Below, piece by piece: positions 1 to 9,308 of a stretch of DNA of 64,000 nucleotides. The translations under genes and the position numbers were made by a program. Source of the stretch: Thiospirochaeta perfilievii. Lineage in GTDB: Bacteria > Spirochaetota > Spirochaetia > DSM-2461. A model generated the notes under the pieces. That model searched no databases. It saw only the letters and a list, made by a program, of their open reading frames with translations, and had not been told where the DNA came from. The stretch covers positions 682,001 to 746,000 of the forward strand of contig NZ_CP035807.1 in NCBI RefSeq assembly GCF_008329945.1. The letters are read 5' to 3'. Within the stretch, counting starts at the first letter, position 1, and every line of letters starts with the position of its first letter.

Positions 1-776
1 ACCGTAATTGCAGAGACACTCTCTATCATCTCCATAAAATCTTTTATGTGTTCTGTTGTTAAAGCAACATCTGCTAAGTTTACCTTAATCTCAACTTCAC
101 CCCGGCTTTTCATTTTTCTTAAGGCCTGAATAACATTACTTAAAACAACATTTTTTTGCTCTTCCGAGATTACTTTAACTACTTTCTGAGATATTAATAA
201 AACAAGCTCAACCATTTGGTTTTCAGCCTCCATTATTATATCCCGTCTCTTATCAATGGCTGCATTTAAAACTTTATGAACCCTATCAACTAATCTTTGG
301 ACCTCATCTCTACCAGAGTTATACCCCTCTTCCTTTCCAAGGTTAACTCCCTCGTTATAAGCTTCAGCCTTTATTTTCTCAGTCTCAGCCTTTGCTTCGT
401 TGATTATTTTTTCTGCTTCATCTTTAGCTCTGTTTAAGGTTAAAGTAGCTTCGTCTATTAGTTTATTTGACTCAATTTGTGCATCATCAACCTTATCTTG
501 AGCCATTTTCGCACTAGATTCCTGGGCTCTCTCTTTAATCTGGTTAGCTTCATTTTCAGCTTGAGATACAAGAAAACTCTTCTCCTGCTCCCACCTTTGC
601 TTAAACTCTTCAGCTTCCCTTCTTAGATCGTCTGCTGTAGGCCCTGTATACTCTTCCATCTCAGTAAGTTCATCTAACTCTTCAACTTCTTCTATACTTT
701 CAAAAACAGGAGCTTGGATTTCTACTTTTTGTACGAGATTCATTATTTCCATTGGTCTAAATACATTTTTTGCCAT
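1..776 (-). CDS. fliH: Flagellar export ATPase regulator FliH (C-terminus cut by window edge)
   Basis: The reading frame opens at ATG 776, behind an AAGGAG ribosome site 8 nt upstream, and runs without a stop to the window edge, so 258 residues are visible and the C-terminus is missing. The visible protein has an acidic N-terminus, then a long Ala/Glu/Lys-rich coiled coil (about residues 60-150), then the start of the globular FliH/YscL domain. FliH binds the FliI ATPase and docks it at the flagellar type III export gate. It lies 11 nt after fliG, in the standard fliE-fliF-fliG-fliH order, which is what decides the call. fliI is expected next, outside the window. Confidence 0.9.
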   Translation of the reverse strand, partial: MAKNVFRPMEIMNLVQKVEIQAPVFESIEEVEELDELTEMEEYTGPTADDLRREAEEFKQRWEQEKSFLVSQAENEANQIKERAQESSAKMAQDKVDDAQIESNKLIDEATLTLNRAKDEAEKIINEAKAETEKIKAEAYNEGVNLGKEEGYNSGRDEVQRLVDRVHKVLNAAIDKRRDIIMEAENQMVELVLLISQKVVKVISEEQKNVVLSNVIQALRKMKSRGEVEIKVNLADVALTTEHIKDFMEMIESVSAIT

Positions 777-787
777 CTAACTGCTCC

Positions 788-1813
788 TTAAACCAGTACG
801 TCCTCTTCACCACTTCTGGCAATGATAACTTCACCTTGTTCCTCAAGTTTTCTAATAATTGAAACTATTTTCTGCTGGGCATCCTCTACATCCTTCCGTC
901 TTGTAGGTCCCATATACTCCATATCCTCTTTTAATAGGGCTGCAGCCCTCTTACTCATATTTCTATATATTTTATCTTGAACATCCGCATCTACACCCTT
1001 AAGAGCTTTTGATAACTCGGAAGTATCAACTTCACGCATAATTTTCTGAATTGATTTATCATCAAGCATAACAATATCCTCGAATACAAACATTCTCTTC
1101 TTAATCTCTTCTGCTAACTCTGGATCATCCTCTTCTAGAACCTCAATAATACTCTTCTCTGTTGTTCTATCTACAAGGTTTAAAATCTCAACAATACTCT
1201 CAACACCACCAGCTGACGTATAATCTTCCTGGGATACTGATGATAGTTTTTTCTCTAGAACCCTCTCAACTTCCCTTAAAATCTCAGGGGATGTTCTCTG
1301 CATTGTTGCAATTCTCCTAGCAACATCAGACTGCTTCTCTGCCGGAAGTTGCCCTAGAATAATTGATGCTTTTGCCGGTTCTAAGTAGGCTAGAATAAGT
1401 GCAATAGTTTGTGGATGCTCCTGCTGAATAAAGTTTAAAAGATGGGCAGGGTCAGTTCTTCTAATAAAATCAAATGGTCTAGTTTGTAGGGAAGAAGTTA
1501 ATCTATTTATTATATCAACAGCTTTTTGATTCCCAAGGGATTTCTCTAGTAACTCTCTAGCGTAGTCAATACCACCATTAGATATAAAATCCTGTGCTAT
1601 CATTAACTCTTGAAACTCTGCTAAAACCTTATCTCTCTGCTCAGAATCGATATTCTCTAATCTGGCAATTTCAAAGGTTAATATTTCAATTTCATCTTCC
1701 CTTAGGTGTTTAAAAATTTCCGAGGATATTTCAGATCCAAGGGTTACAAGGAAAATTGCGGCCTTTTGCCGTCCTGTAAGTTCCTCTTTGTGGGTCTGCT
1801 TCTTCTTAGCCAT
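788..1813 (-). CDS. fliG: Flagellar motor switch protein FliG
   Basis: FliG is the rotor component of the C ring; it couples stator ion flow to torque and takes part in direction switching. The 341-residue length is normal. The N-terminal FliF-binding domain spans about residues 12-110, the middle domain carries the EHPQ motif at 132-135, and the charged C-terminal torque domain spans about 215-320. Translation probably starts at ATG 1813 behind AGGA. It starts 7 nt after fliF ends. Spirochaetes often carry two FliG paralogues; from one copy I cannot tell which this is, but its place in the flgB-type operon favours the motor-functional one. Confidence 0.97.
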   Translation of the reverse strand: MAKKKQTHKEELTGRQKAAIFLVTLGSEISSEIFKHLREDEIEILTFEIARLENIDSEQRDKVLAEFQELMIAQDFISNGGIDYARELLEKSLGNQKAVDIINRLTSSLQTRPFDFIRRTDPAHLLNFIQQEHPQTIALILAYLEPAKASIILGQLPAEKQSDVARRIATMQRTSPEILREVERVLEKKLSSVSQEDYTSAGGVESIVEILNLVDRTTEKSIIEVLEEDDPELAEEIKKRMFVFEDIVMLDDKSIQKIMREVDTSELSKALKGVDADVQDKIYRNMSKRAAALLKEDMEYMGPTRRKDVEDAQQKIVSIIRKLEEQGEVIIARSGEEDVLV

Positions 1814-1820
1814 CTATTTC

Positions 1821-3524
1821 CTACTCCTCTGATAACCAGGTTCTAATTAACTGTGCAACATCTTCAGGGTGTTCCCGTGCCACATTTATAGCCTGTTCTT
1901 GCATCTCTAATCTTGCTCTATCTTCAACCGACATCTCTACTTCCATGCCATCTTCTTCTGCACTTCTAAGAGCAGCTTCCCTCATAGCCTGGTGCTGTCT
2001 AGCCATCTCTTCTTCTTTTAATCTTCGACGTCTTTCAAGCTCTTTTGAAACCATTCTCATAATAACAAAGATGATAACTATTAATACAAACCCTAAAACA
2101 GAGAAAAGTAAAATCTTTTTTCTATTTTGTGCATCTCTTTCTAATTTATTCTCTAACTCAAACTCACTAGTTCTATCAAACTGTATTGCTTGAACAGTAA
2201 CTGAATCACCATTTTGAATATCATAATTTATTGCATGTTTAATTAACTCTTCAGCTGCTAATATGTCTTCTTTTGTTAGTGGTATAAACTTTCTTACAAT
2301 CTGACCATTCTCAATTAGAACATTACCATCTTTATCATACTGTTTCTCCCACTTACCATCAATATTTACAGCTACAGAAGTTCTCTCTTTTTTCCACTGA
2401 CTCTTAACCTGTTTAGTATTAACAGTATTTACAACTTTATTTACAATCTCGCTACTTTGATTATAAGTCCCAGCCATTGTATCTAACTCTTGATATTGGG
2501 GAGGTGTTTGTCCCTCGGCTCCCGCCGGTCCTTCTGGAGTAAATCCTGAACCTTGAAATTCTGTTTTATTTATCTGTCTAGATATCTCAATAGACTCTTG
2601 GTTAACCTCTTCAGAGTAACCTGTAGCAGGATTATCCTTAGTTGTAATTATTGGGGTATGTTCCTCCTTATCAACTTCAACAACATCGGTATTCAGTGTT
2701 ATATCTAAGTTAACTAGGGCTACCCTATCCTCTGTAAATATTTCAAAAAGAGCATTCTCAATTGACTCTTTATATTTTAATTCAAATTTAGTTTTTTGGT
2801 CCATCTCCTTGTTACCAAGGGCTAACCTATCAAACTCTGCCATATCCTCATCAGATACATTTAGGATCTTACCAGTCGATCTATCAACAATTGTAATATT
2901 ATCCTTATTAAGGTTTACAACAGAGGTCATTATTAACCTCTCAACCCCTTGGATTTGGGATCTATCACTTGCAAAGTTTGAACCGTGTTTTATACGAAGG
3001 GATACTGATACAGTGTTTGGTTTTTGATTCTCTTTAAACAACTCTTTCTCAGGAATTACAATTGTAACAGATGCATCATCTATACTATCTAAGGTTTCAA
3101 TGTGATACTCTAATTGGGTTTTAACCCGCATCTGAAGTTTTTGGTCTTTGTCCCACTGGGTTTCAGTAAAACTAGGAGTACCTAACATATCAAAACCGGA
3201 TACTGAACCTGGAACACTATTTGTTGCAACAAGTTGAGTTCTAATTTTTTTTGCTAAATATTCACTCTCTACCATAATCGTTCCATCGGAGGATATTGTA
3301 TATGGCTGATTCATATCATTAAGTGTAAACAGAAGCTCCTGATTAGCCTCTTCAGACAGACCTAGATATAAAGGTTTAGCAGATGTTCCTGCATTTACAC
3401 CTACAACAGCCGATAAAGCTCCTATAACAACTACAACAATTACAATCAATATAATTTTTTGTACTAATGACCACTTACTCCATAAGCTAGTGATTTTAGA
3501 AATTATTTTTTTAATAAAATCCAC
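1821..3524 (-). CDS. fliF: Flagellar MS-ring protein FliF
   Basis: FliF forms the MS ring in the inner membrane, the base on which the rotor and export gate assemble. The 567-residue protein has the family layout: a short cytoplasmic N-terminus, a membrane helix at about 23-45, a large periplasmic region with ring-building motifs, a second helix at about 470-492, and a charged C-terminal tail that binds FliG. The start is GTG at 3524 behind a strong GGGAGGGGAG site. fliG follows within 7 nt. Confidence 0.97.
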   Translation of the reverse strand: MDFIKKIISKITSLWSKWSLVQKIILIVIVVVVIGALSAVVGVNAGTSAKPLYLGLSEEANQELLFTLNDMNQPYTISSDGTIMVESEYLAKKIRTQLVATNSVPGSVSGFDMLGTPSFTETQWDKDQKLQMRVKTQLEYHIETLDSIDDASVTIVIPEKELFKENQKPNTVSVSLRIKHGSNFASDRSQIQGVERLIMTSVVNLNKDNITIVDRSTGKILNVSDEDMAEFDRLALGNKEMDQKTKFELKYKESIENALFEIFTEDRVALVNLDITLNTDVVEVDKEEHTPIITTKDNPATGYSEEVNQESIEISRQINKTEFQGSGFTPEGPAGAEGQTPPQYQELDTMAGTYNQSSEIVNKVVNTVNTKQVKSQWKKERTSVAVNIDGKWEKQYDKDGNVLIENGQIVRKFIPLTKEDILAAEELIKHAINYDIQNGDSVTVQAIQFDRTSEFELENKLERDAQNRKKILLFSVLGFVLIVIIFVIMRMVSKELERRRRLKEEEMARQHQAMREAALRSAEEDGMEVEMSVEDRARLEMQEQAINVAREHPEDVAQLIRTWLSEE

Positions 3525-3570
3525 TGTTACTCCCCTCCCAAAAAAGAAACTATTTTAAATACTGTTTATA

Positions 3571-3912
3571 TTAACGTAGAGATGTTATCTCTTTATATGC
3601 TGATACTGCCTTATCTATAACCGCCTTAGTTACATTTAATGACATCTCGGCCTTTGCCATGGCTATTGTTAAATCATGGGTATCAACAGAGTCTGGATTT
3701 GTAATCATCTGCTGCATTAAATCTGCAGACTCCATCTGATCACTATTAACACCATTAACAGCCTCTAACATAAGCTCTTCAAAAGTTGCTCCATCACTAT
3801 TTGTTAACGGAGTTTTTTCTCCATCAATATTTAGATGAAGAGGATTAGTTCTTTTAATATCTACCAAGTCGCCTGAAACCTGATTATTACTTAAAACGTC
3901 TAAAATACTCAT
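3571..3912 (-). CDS. fliE: Flagellar hook-basal body protein FliE
   Basis: FliE is a small adaptor between the MS ring and the rod. The protein is 113 residues, with the conserved C-terminal half (about 60-113) that contains the M-x-x-A-x-M-S-L-N-V and AYKEI-type segments seen across FliE. It sits between flgC (6 nt upstream) and fliF, the standard position. The N-terminal half is variable, as usual. Confidence 0.95.
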   Translation of the reverse strand: MSILDVLSNNQVSGDLVDIKRTNPLHLNIDGEKTPLTNSDGATFEELMLEAVNGVNSDQMESADLMQQMITNPDSVDTHDLTIAMAKAEMSLNVTKAVIDKAVSAYKEITSLR

Positions 3913-3918
3913 ACTCTA

Positions 3919-4377
3919 TTATCTCCCAATTTCTAAAGCTTTATTAAACATTGCCTTTGTACCTTCAATTACAGAGACATTGGCTTCGTAGGCCCTTGAG
4001 GCAGAAATCATATCTACCATCTCTGTAACTGGGTTTACATTTGGATATAAAACGTAACCCTTTTGTGGCCCTACCTGAATTGCATCAGGATGGGTTGGAT
4101 CCCAAACTTGTCGTAATTCAGCATCCATATCCTCTTCTATCTTCTCAACTTTAACACCCTTACCAACACCGTTGTCCAAGTCCTTTGGTTGAAAAGGGCT
4201 ATTCCAATATGGTTGCTCTACATTGCTTTTTAATACAACCCGGCTTCTTCTATATGGTCCACCATCAGATGTTCTAGTAGTCTCTGCATTTGCAATATTA
4301 TCAGATATTACATCTAATCTTAATCTCTGTGCTGTTAACCCTGATGCAGCTGTATTTATTGAACTAAACATACCCAT
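3919..4377 (-). CDS. flgC: Flagellar proximal rod protein FlgC
   Basis: FlgC is a 152-residue proximal rod subunit. The N-terminal segment with SSINTAASGL and the DNIANAET signature (about residues 5-33) and the C-terminal EMVDMISASRAYEANV helix (about 117-132) are the paired coiled-coil ends shared by axial flagellar proteins. It lies 13 nt after flgB. The first ATG (4377) gives the usual N-terminus of the family. Confidence 0.97.
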   Translation of the reverse strand: MGMFSSINTAASGLTAQRLRLDVISDNIANAETTRTSDGGPYRRSRVVLKSNVEQPYWNSPFQPKDLDNGVGKGVKVEKIEEDMDAELRQVWDPTHPDAIQVGPQKGYVLYPNVNPVTEMVDMISASRAYEANVSVIEGTKAMFNKALEIGR

Positions 4378-4390
4378 AATCTATAACCCC

Positions 4391-4807
4391 TTATTTTACT
4401 ACCATATTAATTTTCTGAAACTGCTCACTAACAGCCTGAGTAAGTAGTTGATACCTCATCTGGTTTTTAACGACATCCATCATCTCAACTTCAATATCAA
4501 CATTATTCCCATTACTATCAGACTGGGTAGTATAATCTAAAACCCTTCTTGGTTTTATAGTTTTGTAATCCACAGTTCTATCAGCAGGAATATGTCTTTC
4601 ATCTGTCATTGTCATTTTAAAAGTGTTTTTACCTTCACTAGCTAATGCTTTTGATAAAGACTCCTCAAATGTTACATCAGTTCTTTTAAAATTTGGTGTC
4701 TCCGCATTTGCTATGTTATTAGAGATAACCTCTCGCCTTAAAAGAGATACATCCATAGTTCTTTGCAAAACATCTAAACTTTTTCCAAACGTTGTATTAT
4801 CAAACAT
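4391..4807 (-). CDS. flgB: Flagellar proximal rod protein FlgB
   Basis: FlgB is a 138-residue rod subunit and conventionally the first gene of the flgBC-fliEFGH operon. It shows the SNNIANAETPNFKR axial-protein signature at about 28-41 and a C-terminal helix matching the FlgB family. A GGGAG ribosome site lies 6 nt before ATG 4807. A 62-nt gap separates it from hslU. I see no convincing sigma-28 or sigma-70 promoter there, so read-through from hslVU is likely. Confidence 0.97.
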   Translation of the reverse strand: MFDNTTFGKSLDVLQRTMDVSLLRREVISNNIANAETPNFKRTDVTFEESLSKALASEGKNTFKMTMTDERHIPADRTVDYKTIKPRRVLDYTTQSDSNGNNVDIEVEMMDVVKNQMRYQLLTQAVSEQFQKINMVVK

Positions 4808-4869
4808 ATTATACTCCCTGCTAAACTCTTAATCTTAATTTCGGTATTTAAATAAAATTATTAACTTTT

Positions 4870-6243
4870 TTATAATATATACCGACTAAGGTCCCTATCC
4901 TGGGATAGATCCTTTAATCTCTCATCAACAAACTCTTTAGTTATCTCAATCTTTTCACCCTTAGTATCAGGTGCATTAAATGAGATATCTTCCAATAGAT
5001 GTTCTAAAATTGTATGAAGCCGTCTAGCCCCAATATTTTCAGTTTTATTATTAACATCAGCGGCAATCTGGGCAATTCTTTTAATTGCTTCATCTTTAAA
5101 TATTAGTTCCACATCTTCTGTTTTTAATAGCTCAATATACTGCTTAGTTAAGGATGCTTTAGGTTTAGTTAATATTGCCTCAAAGGCTTTTGCATCTAAG
5201 TCCTGCAGTTCAACCCTTAGTGGAAAACGCCCCTGTAACTCTGGTATTAAATCAGATGGCTTGCTCATACTAAATGCACCAGCAGCAATAAAAAGGATGT
5301 GGGAAGTATCTACAATACCGTGCTTAGTATTTACTTTTGATCCCTCAACAATTGGTAAGATATCCCTTTGAACGCCCTGTCTTGAAACATCCTGTCCCCC
5401 GGATCTACCACCTTTTGCTGCAATTTTATCAATCTCATCAATAAAAATAATACCCATATTTTGAACTCGATCCCTAGCTATATCAACAGCATTATCAGTA
5501 TCTATTAACTTATCCCTCTGTTCAGCAAGTGTAATTTCCCTAGCCTGTTTAACAGTAACAATTCTCTTTTTTTTGTTTCCACCTGGGGATAACATACCAG
5601 TTATAGCTCCGATATTCATCTCCATATTCTGGAACTCACCACCACCTAAAATTTCAAATGATGAAGGTTTAGATACAGAGATCTCAATCTCTTTATCCTC
5701 AAGTTTTCCCTCTTTGAGCATTACTCGAAACTTCTCTCTAGTACTATTCTCTTCTATAGGTTCTATAGATTTATCTGGGTTACCAAATCCAACATCCTTC
5801 TTTTTATCCTTGCTAAGACCAGGAAGCAGATAGTCTAGTAAAATCTCCTCAGTACGTTGTTTTGCATCCTCTTCTATACCGTCTTGCATCTCTGTTTTAA
5901 CCATAGATACAGCTGATGCCATTAGATCTCTAACCATTGATTCAACATCTCGACCTACATAACCTACTTCTGTAAACTTAGTTGCTTCAACCTTAATAAA
6001 TGGAGCCTTAGCCAGCTTAGACAACCTTCTTGCTATCTCTGTTTTACCTACACCTGTAGGACCTATCATTATTATATTTTTAGGAGATACTTCATTTATC
6101 ATATCTTCATCTAAAAGTGCCCGTCTCATTCTATTTCTAAGGGCTATAGCTACGATTTTTTTTGCAGAATCTTGGCCAATTATATATTTATCTAGTTCAT
6201 TTACTATAGATTTAGGAGTACTCTCTTCCATGTTAAGTTTCAT
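4870..6243 (-). CDS. hslU: ATP-dependent protease ATPase subunit HslU
   Basis: HslU (ClpY) is the AAA+ unfoldase that feeds substrates into the HslV peptidase. The protein is 457 residues, with Walker A GPTGVGKTE at 61-69, Walker B with IIFIDEIDKIA near 265-275, an inserted I domain between them, and a C-terminus ending in RDLSRYIL, the tail that docks into HslV. It begins at the base after the hslV stop (TAA-ATG), a tightly coupled pair. It is followed by flgB. Confidence 0.98.
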   Translation of the reverse strand: MKLNMEESTPKSIVNELDKYIIGQDSAKKIVAIALRNRMRRALLDEDMINEVSPKNIIMIGPTGVGKTEIARRLSKLAKAPFIKVEATKFTEVGYVGRDVESMVRDLMASAVSMVKTEMQDGIEEDAKQRTEEILLDYLLPGLSKDKKKDVGFGNPDKSIEPIEENSTREKFRVMLKEGKLEDKEIEISVSKPSSFEILGGGEFQNMEMNIGAITGMLSPGGNKKKRIVTVKQAREITLAEQRDKLIDTDNAVDIARDRVQNMGIIFIDEIDKIAAKGGRSGGQDVSRQGVQRDILPIVEGSKVNTKHGIVDTSHILFIAAGAFSMSKPSDLIPELQGRFPLRVELQDLDAKAFEAILTKPKASLTKQYIELLKTEDVELIFKDEAIKRIAQIAADVNNKTENIGARRLHTILEHLLEDISFNAPDTKGEKIEITKEFVDERLKDLSQDRDLSRYIL

Positions 6244-6774
6244 TTATACCACCTCTAAAATTATATTATTATTTGTATATATACATATGTTCCCTGCTAT
6301 ATGTAGGGATCTTTTTGCAATCTCACCAGCATCTAAGTCTGAACTATCTAAAAAAGCAAGTGCTGCAGCATAGGCAAAATTACCACCACTACCAATTGCA
6401 ATTGCTCCATGTTCAGGCTCAATAACATCACCATTTCCACTTAGAAGATATATTTTATCTTTATCAGCTACTAGTAACATAGCCTCTAGTTTTCTTAAGG
6501 CTCTATCAGTTCTCCACTCTTTTGCAAGTTCAACTGCAGCCCGAGTTATATCACCATTAAATTGATTAAGTCTATCTTCAAAAAGTTCTTCTAATGTAAA
6601 TGCATCTGCTGTTGACCCAGCAAAACCTACAACAACTTTTCCACCATATATTCTTCGAACCTTTCTTGCATTACCCTTCATAGTCGCATTACCTAGGGTT
6701 ACTTGCCCATCACCAGCTAATGCTATTACACCATCTTTTTTAACTGCTAAAATTGTAGTTCCTCTAATATCCAT
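6244..6774 (-). CDS. hslV: ATP-dependent protease peptidase subunit HslV
   Basis: HslV (ClpQ) is the proteasome-like peptidase of the HslUV protease. The 176-residue protein begins with five residues (MDIRG) before the TTILAV motif, so Thr6 should become the N-terminal nucleophile after processing. The [16 protein letters not shown] and AIGSGGNFA segments match the family. It lies directly before hslU and 17 nt after a xerC-type recombinase gene, the same neighbour arrangement as codV-clpQ-clpY in Bacillus. Confidence 0.98.
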   Translation of the reverse strand: MDIRGTTILAVKKDGVIALAGDGQVTLGNATMKGNARKVRRIYGGKVVVGFAGSTADAFTLEELFEDRLNQFNGDITRAAVELAKEWRTDRALRKLEAMLLVADKDKIYLLSGNGDVIEPEHGAIAIGSGGNFAYAAALAFLDSSDLDAGEIAKRSLHIAGNICIYTNNNIILEVV

Positions 6775-6791
6775 AATAACTCCTATTCTCT

Positions 6792-7664
6792 CTAACTTTT
6801 TTTGCCATGGGGATGTGCTCCCCTATATACCTGCCGAAGTTTTTCTATTCCAGTATGGGTATATATTTGAGTTGTTGAAATACTCTTGTGCCCTAATAAC
6901 TCTTGGACCACTCGAATATCCGCTCCCTCATTTAAAAGATGGGTTGCAAAAGTATGCCTAAATGTGTGGGGGCTTACCTTTTTATCCATTCCGACTTCAC
7001 GTACTCTCTTCTCAATTAGGTAATAAACACCACGGGTAGTTAGTTTATCCCCCATAAAATCAAGAAAGAGAGAGTTTATCTTTCCCCTATCCTTTAACAT
7101 CTCCTCCCTTAAAGGAAGATACTTTTTAATTAAGTTTTTAACATCCGGGGTTAGATAGACGAATCTATCCTTATCACCCTTTCCGATAACCTTAACTCGG
7201 CTCTCACCATTTTTAACCTGATTAACAGTTATTCCAACTAACTCGGAAACCCTGCAACCAGTACTGTAAAGGGTTTTAAAGATTAACTGATCCCTAATAT
7301 GGAAAAAGTCATCCCCCCCATTACTAAATATTTTCTCCAAATCCTTAAAAAAAAGGTAGTTTGGTAATTTACTCTCTTGTTTTAGGGATTTTATCTGGTT
7401 AAATGGGTTATCCTCCCTTACTCCAGTTAAAATCTCAAATTTATAATAATTTCTTATAGCACTTAAATGTCTATTAACAGTTGAGGCTTTTAACCCTCTT
7501 TTTTGTAGAAGAACAAGATAACGTCTGATTATACTACGTGTAATATTATTATTACCATCTAAAAATGTGAACCATGATTTTAAATCTCTTTTATAACTAA
7601 TTAAAGTATTATTACTTACGTCTCTAACATTTTTAAGGTAGCTAATAAAATCATCTAAGTTCAT
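6792..7664 (-). CDS. xerC: Tyrosine recombinase, XerC type
   Basis: A 290-residue tyrosine recombinase with a SAM-like N-terminal core-binding domain (about 1-85) and a catalytic domain (about 105-280). The catalytic residues are all visible: Arg138 (STGCRVSEL), Lys162 (GKGDKDR), His233 and Arg236 (PHTFRHTF), His259 (LGHKS) and Tyr268 (TQIYTH). The C-terminal tail fits XerC/D rather than phage integrases. I assign XerC from its place next to hslV. The start overlaps the dprA stop by 4 nt. A second Xer gene lies 1.6 kb upstream at 9305-10174. The pair probably resolves chromosome dimers at dif. Confidence 0.9.
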   Translation of the reverse strand: MNLDDFISYLKNVRDVSNNTLISYKRDLKSWFTFLDGNNNITRSIIRRYLVLLQKRGLKASTVNRHLSAIRNYYKFEILTGVREDNPFNQIKSLKQESKLPNYLFFKDLEKIFSNGGDDFFHIRDQLIFKTLYSTGCRVSELVGITVNQVKNGESRVKVIGKGDKDRFVYLTPDVKNLIKKYLPLREEMLKDRGKINSLFLDFMGDKLTTRGVYYLIEKRVREVGMDKKVSPHTFRHTFATHLLNEGADIRVVQELLGHKSISTTQIYTHTGIEKLRQVYRGAHPHGKKS

Positions 7665-8605
7665 AACCTAAAATAACACCCCTTATACTTAATAATAGCT
7701 CCATCAAGTTCAAGTTTTATAATCTCTTGACTACTAAACTGACTACTATCAAATTCAGGAATATACAACTCCCTATTAAAATCCATTAAAAGAGGCAGAG
7801 CGGAATCAATTTTTTTTGCTCCATCTTTATAATACTTATCACTTCCTAAAAATTTTTTATCATTAACACCTACAGAGTGAACATATACACTTCTTCCATT
7901 GTTAAGAGCAAAATCCCCAGTTATTAAGGAACCTGATTTTGTTGGTGCTTGAACAATTATTAGGGAGTTTGAAAGACCAGCTATAACTCTATTTCTTTTT
8001 GGAAAGTTAAACTTTAAAGGAGACTCTCCTAGGGGAAACTCACTAATAATAGCCCCGTTACTCTGTAAAAGATCACCTGCAAGGGCTTTATTACTCTTAG
8101 GATATATTGTATCTACCCCTGAACCTAATACTGCAACACTCTCTCCACCTGTTACTAAATTTCCCTTATGGGAAGCACTATCAATACCTAAGGCTAGTCC
8201 TGAAACGACTCCAATATTACCACGACCTAGATCCATTCCCAGTTTAAAAGACTCATGAAGACCTCTAAGGGATGGCTTTCTTGTACCAACAACAGATACT
8301 AAATCTTTTTTTAAAGAGTCTAAATTACCCCTAACATAGAGTAAAAATGGAGGATCATAAATATTTTTAAGATTATCAGGATAACTGCTATCTACTAGGG
8401 AAGTAATTTTAATATTCCCCTTTGTTATCCCTTTTTCAATTAATGAAAACCTGCTAAAGGCGTGCCCCTTTTCAAGGTTAAACTCTTTTTTAAGTTCATC
8501 TGTTTCACAAAGATGTGATAATTCCCTTAAAGAATAACCCCAATTTAGAAGTGCTATTTTACTATTATTACTCCCTTTTAATAGGGATATTAGAACTCTA
8601 GTCAC
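7661..8605 (-). CDS. dprA: DNA processing protein DprA (Smf)
   Basis: DprA protects incoming single-stranded DNA and loads RecA during transformation or recombination. The 314-residue protein has the Rossmann-like core with SVVGTRKPS (about 104-112), SGLALGIDSASH (about 134-145), GSGVDTIYP, and the KRNRVIAGLS loop near 203. It overlaps the TPR lipoprotein gene by 8 nt and xerC by 4 nt, so the three are translationally coupled. No competence pilus genes are seen in the window, so a role in general recombination is as likely as natural transformation. Confidence 0.95.
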   Translation of the reverse strand: MTRVLISLLKGSNNSKIALLNWGYSLRELSHLCETDELKKEFNLEKGHAFSRFSLIEKGITKGNIKITSLVDSSYPDNLKNIYDPPFLLYVRGNLDSLKKDLVSVVGTRKPSLRGLHESFKLGMDLGRGNIGVVSGLALGIDSASHKGNLVTGGESVAVLGSGVDTIYPKSNKALAGDLLQSNGAIISEFPLGESPLKFNFPKRNRVIAGLSNSLIIVQAPTKSGSLITGDFALNNGRSVYVHSVGVNDKKFLGSDKYYKDGAKKIDSALPLLMDFNRELYIPEFDSSQFSSQEIIKLELDGAIIKYKGCYFRL

Positions 8606-9308
8606 TAGTTAACCTACTTAAAACTTCATCCCTATGGGTTGTTGCCCTAACAATGTGGTCATCCTTTTTTGATTGACTTAAAACACTATCATATAGGTCT
8701 AAGGCCTCATTATACTCTCCATCTTTTTCATATAACAGGGCTCTTAATAACATGGCATCAAACTCCCTAGTAGAGATACTTATTAGACGATCTAAAAGAT
8801 CCTTAGCATCATCTGGTCTATCAAATTCATATATATATAAAATTGATAGGGCATATAAACCTTTAACAAAGCCGGGGTTAAGTTGAATTGAGTACTCATG
8901 GCTATTTAGTGCTCTTTGTAAATAATCTCTTTTAACACTTTCCACATCCTGACTAAGTGCAAACTGACTAGCGGCAATACCCCTATAGTAGTGTAACATC
9001 TCACTATTAGGATAAAACTCAATCGCCTTGCTAAAGTGCTCATAGGCTTTATAATACATTTTATAATGCATCATCTTAACACCTAAAGCCCTATGGAAGT
9101 TCCCAATTTTTTGATACTTCTCAAGGGTAGCATCTAGATCTTTCTCAAGTTTTTTAATATTAGCTGTTAACTCTTGAACCCTCTCATCCCTATTAGACTC
9201 ATTATTATTCTCAGTTTCATACACCTGGTTAGATAACTCTTTAACTTTTTTACTAGAACAGGAAAATGTTACTAATACAATAGTTAATAAAATTGCATAT
9301 TTTTTCAT
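8598..9308 (-). CDS. TPR-repeat lipoprotein
   Basis: A 236-residue predicted lipoprotein. A lysine-led signal peptide ends in a VTFSC lipobox (lipidated Cys about residue 17). A coiled-coil stretch follows (about 25-70), then three or four TPR-like repeats (about 72-230). A TPR gene in this place, between ftsZ and dprA, is what I recall from other spirochaetes. The function is unknown; a periplasmic scaffold role linked to division or envelope growth is only an inference. It overlaps xerD by 4 nt and dprA by 8 nt. Confidence 0.75.
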   Translation of the reverse strand: MKKYAILLTIVLVTFSCSSKKVKELSNQVYETENNNESNRDERVQELTANIKKLEKDLDATLEKYQKIGNFHRALGVKMMHYKMYYKAYEHFSKAIEFYPNSEMLHYYRGIAASQFALSQDVESVKRDYLQRALNSHEYSIQLNPGFVKGLYALSILYIYEFDRPDDAKDLLDRLISISTREFDAMLLRALLYEKDGEYNEALDLYDSVLSQSKKDDHIVRATTHRDEVLSRLTSD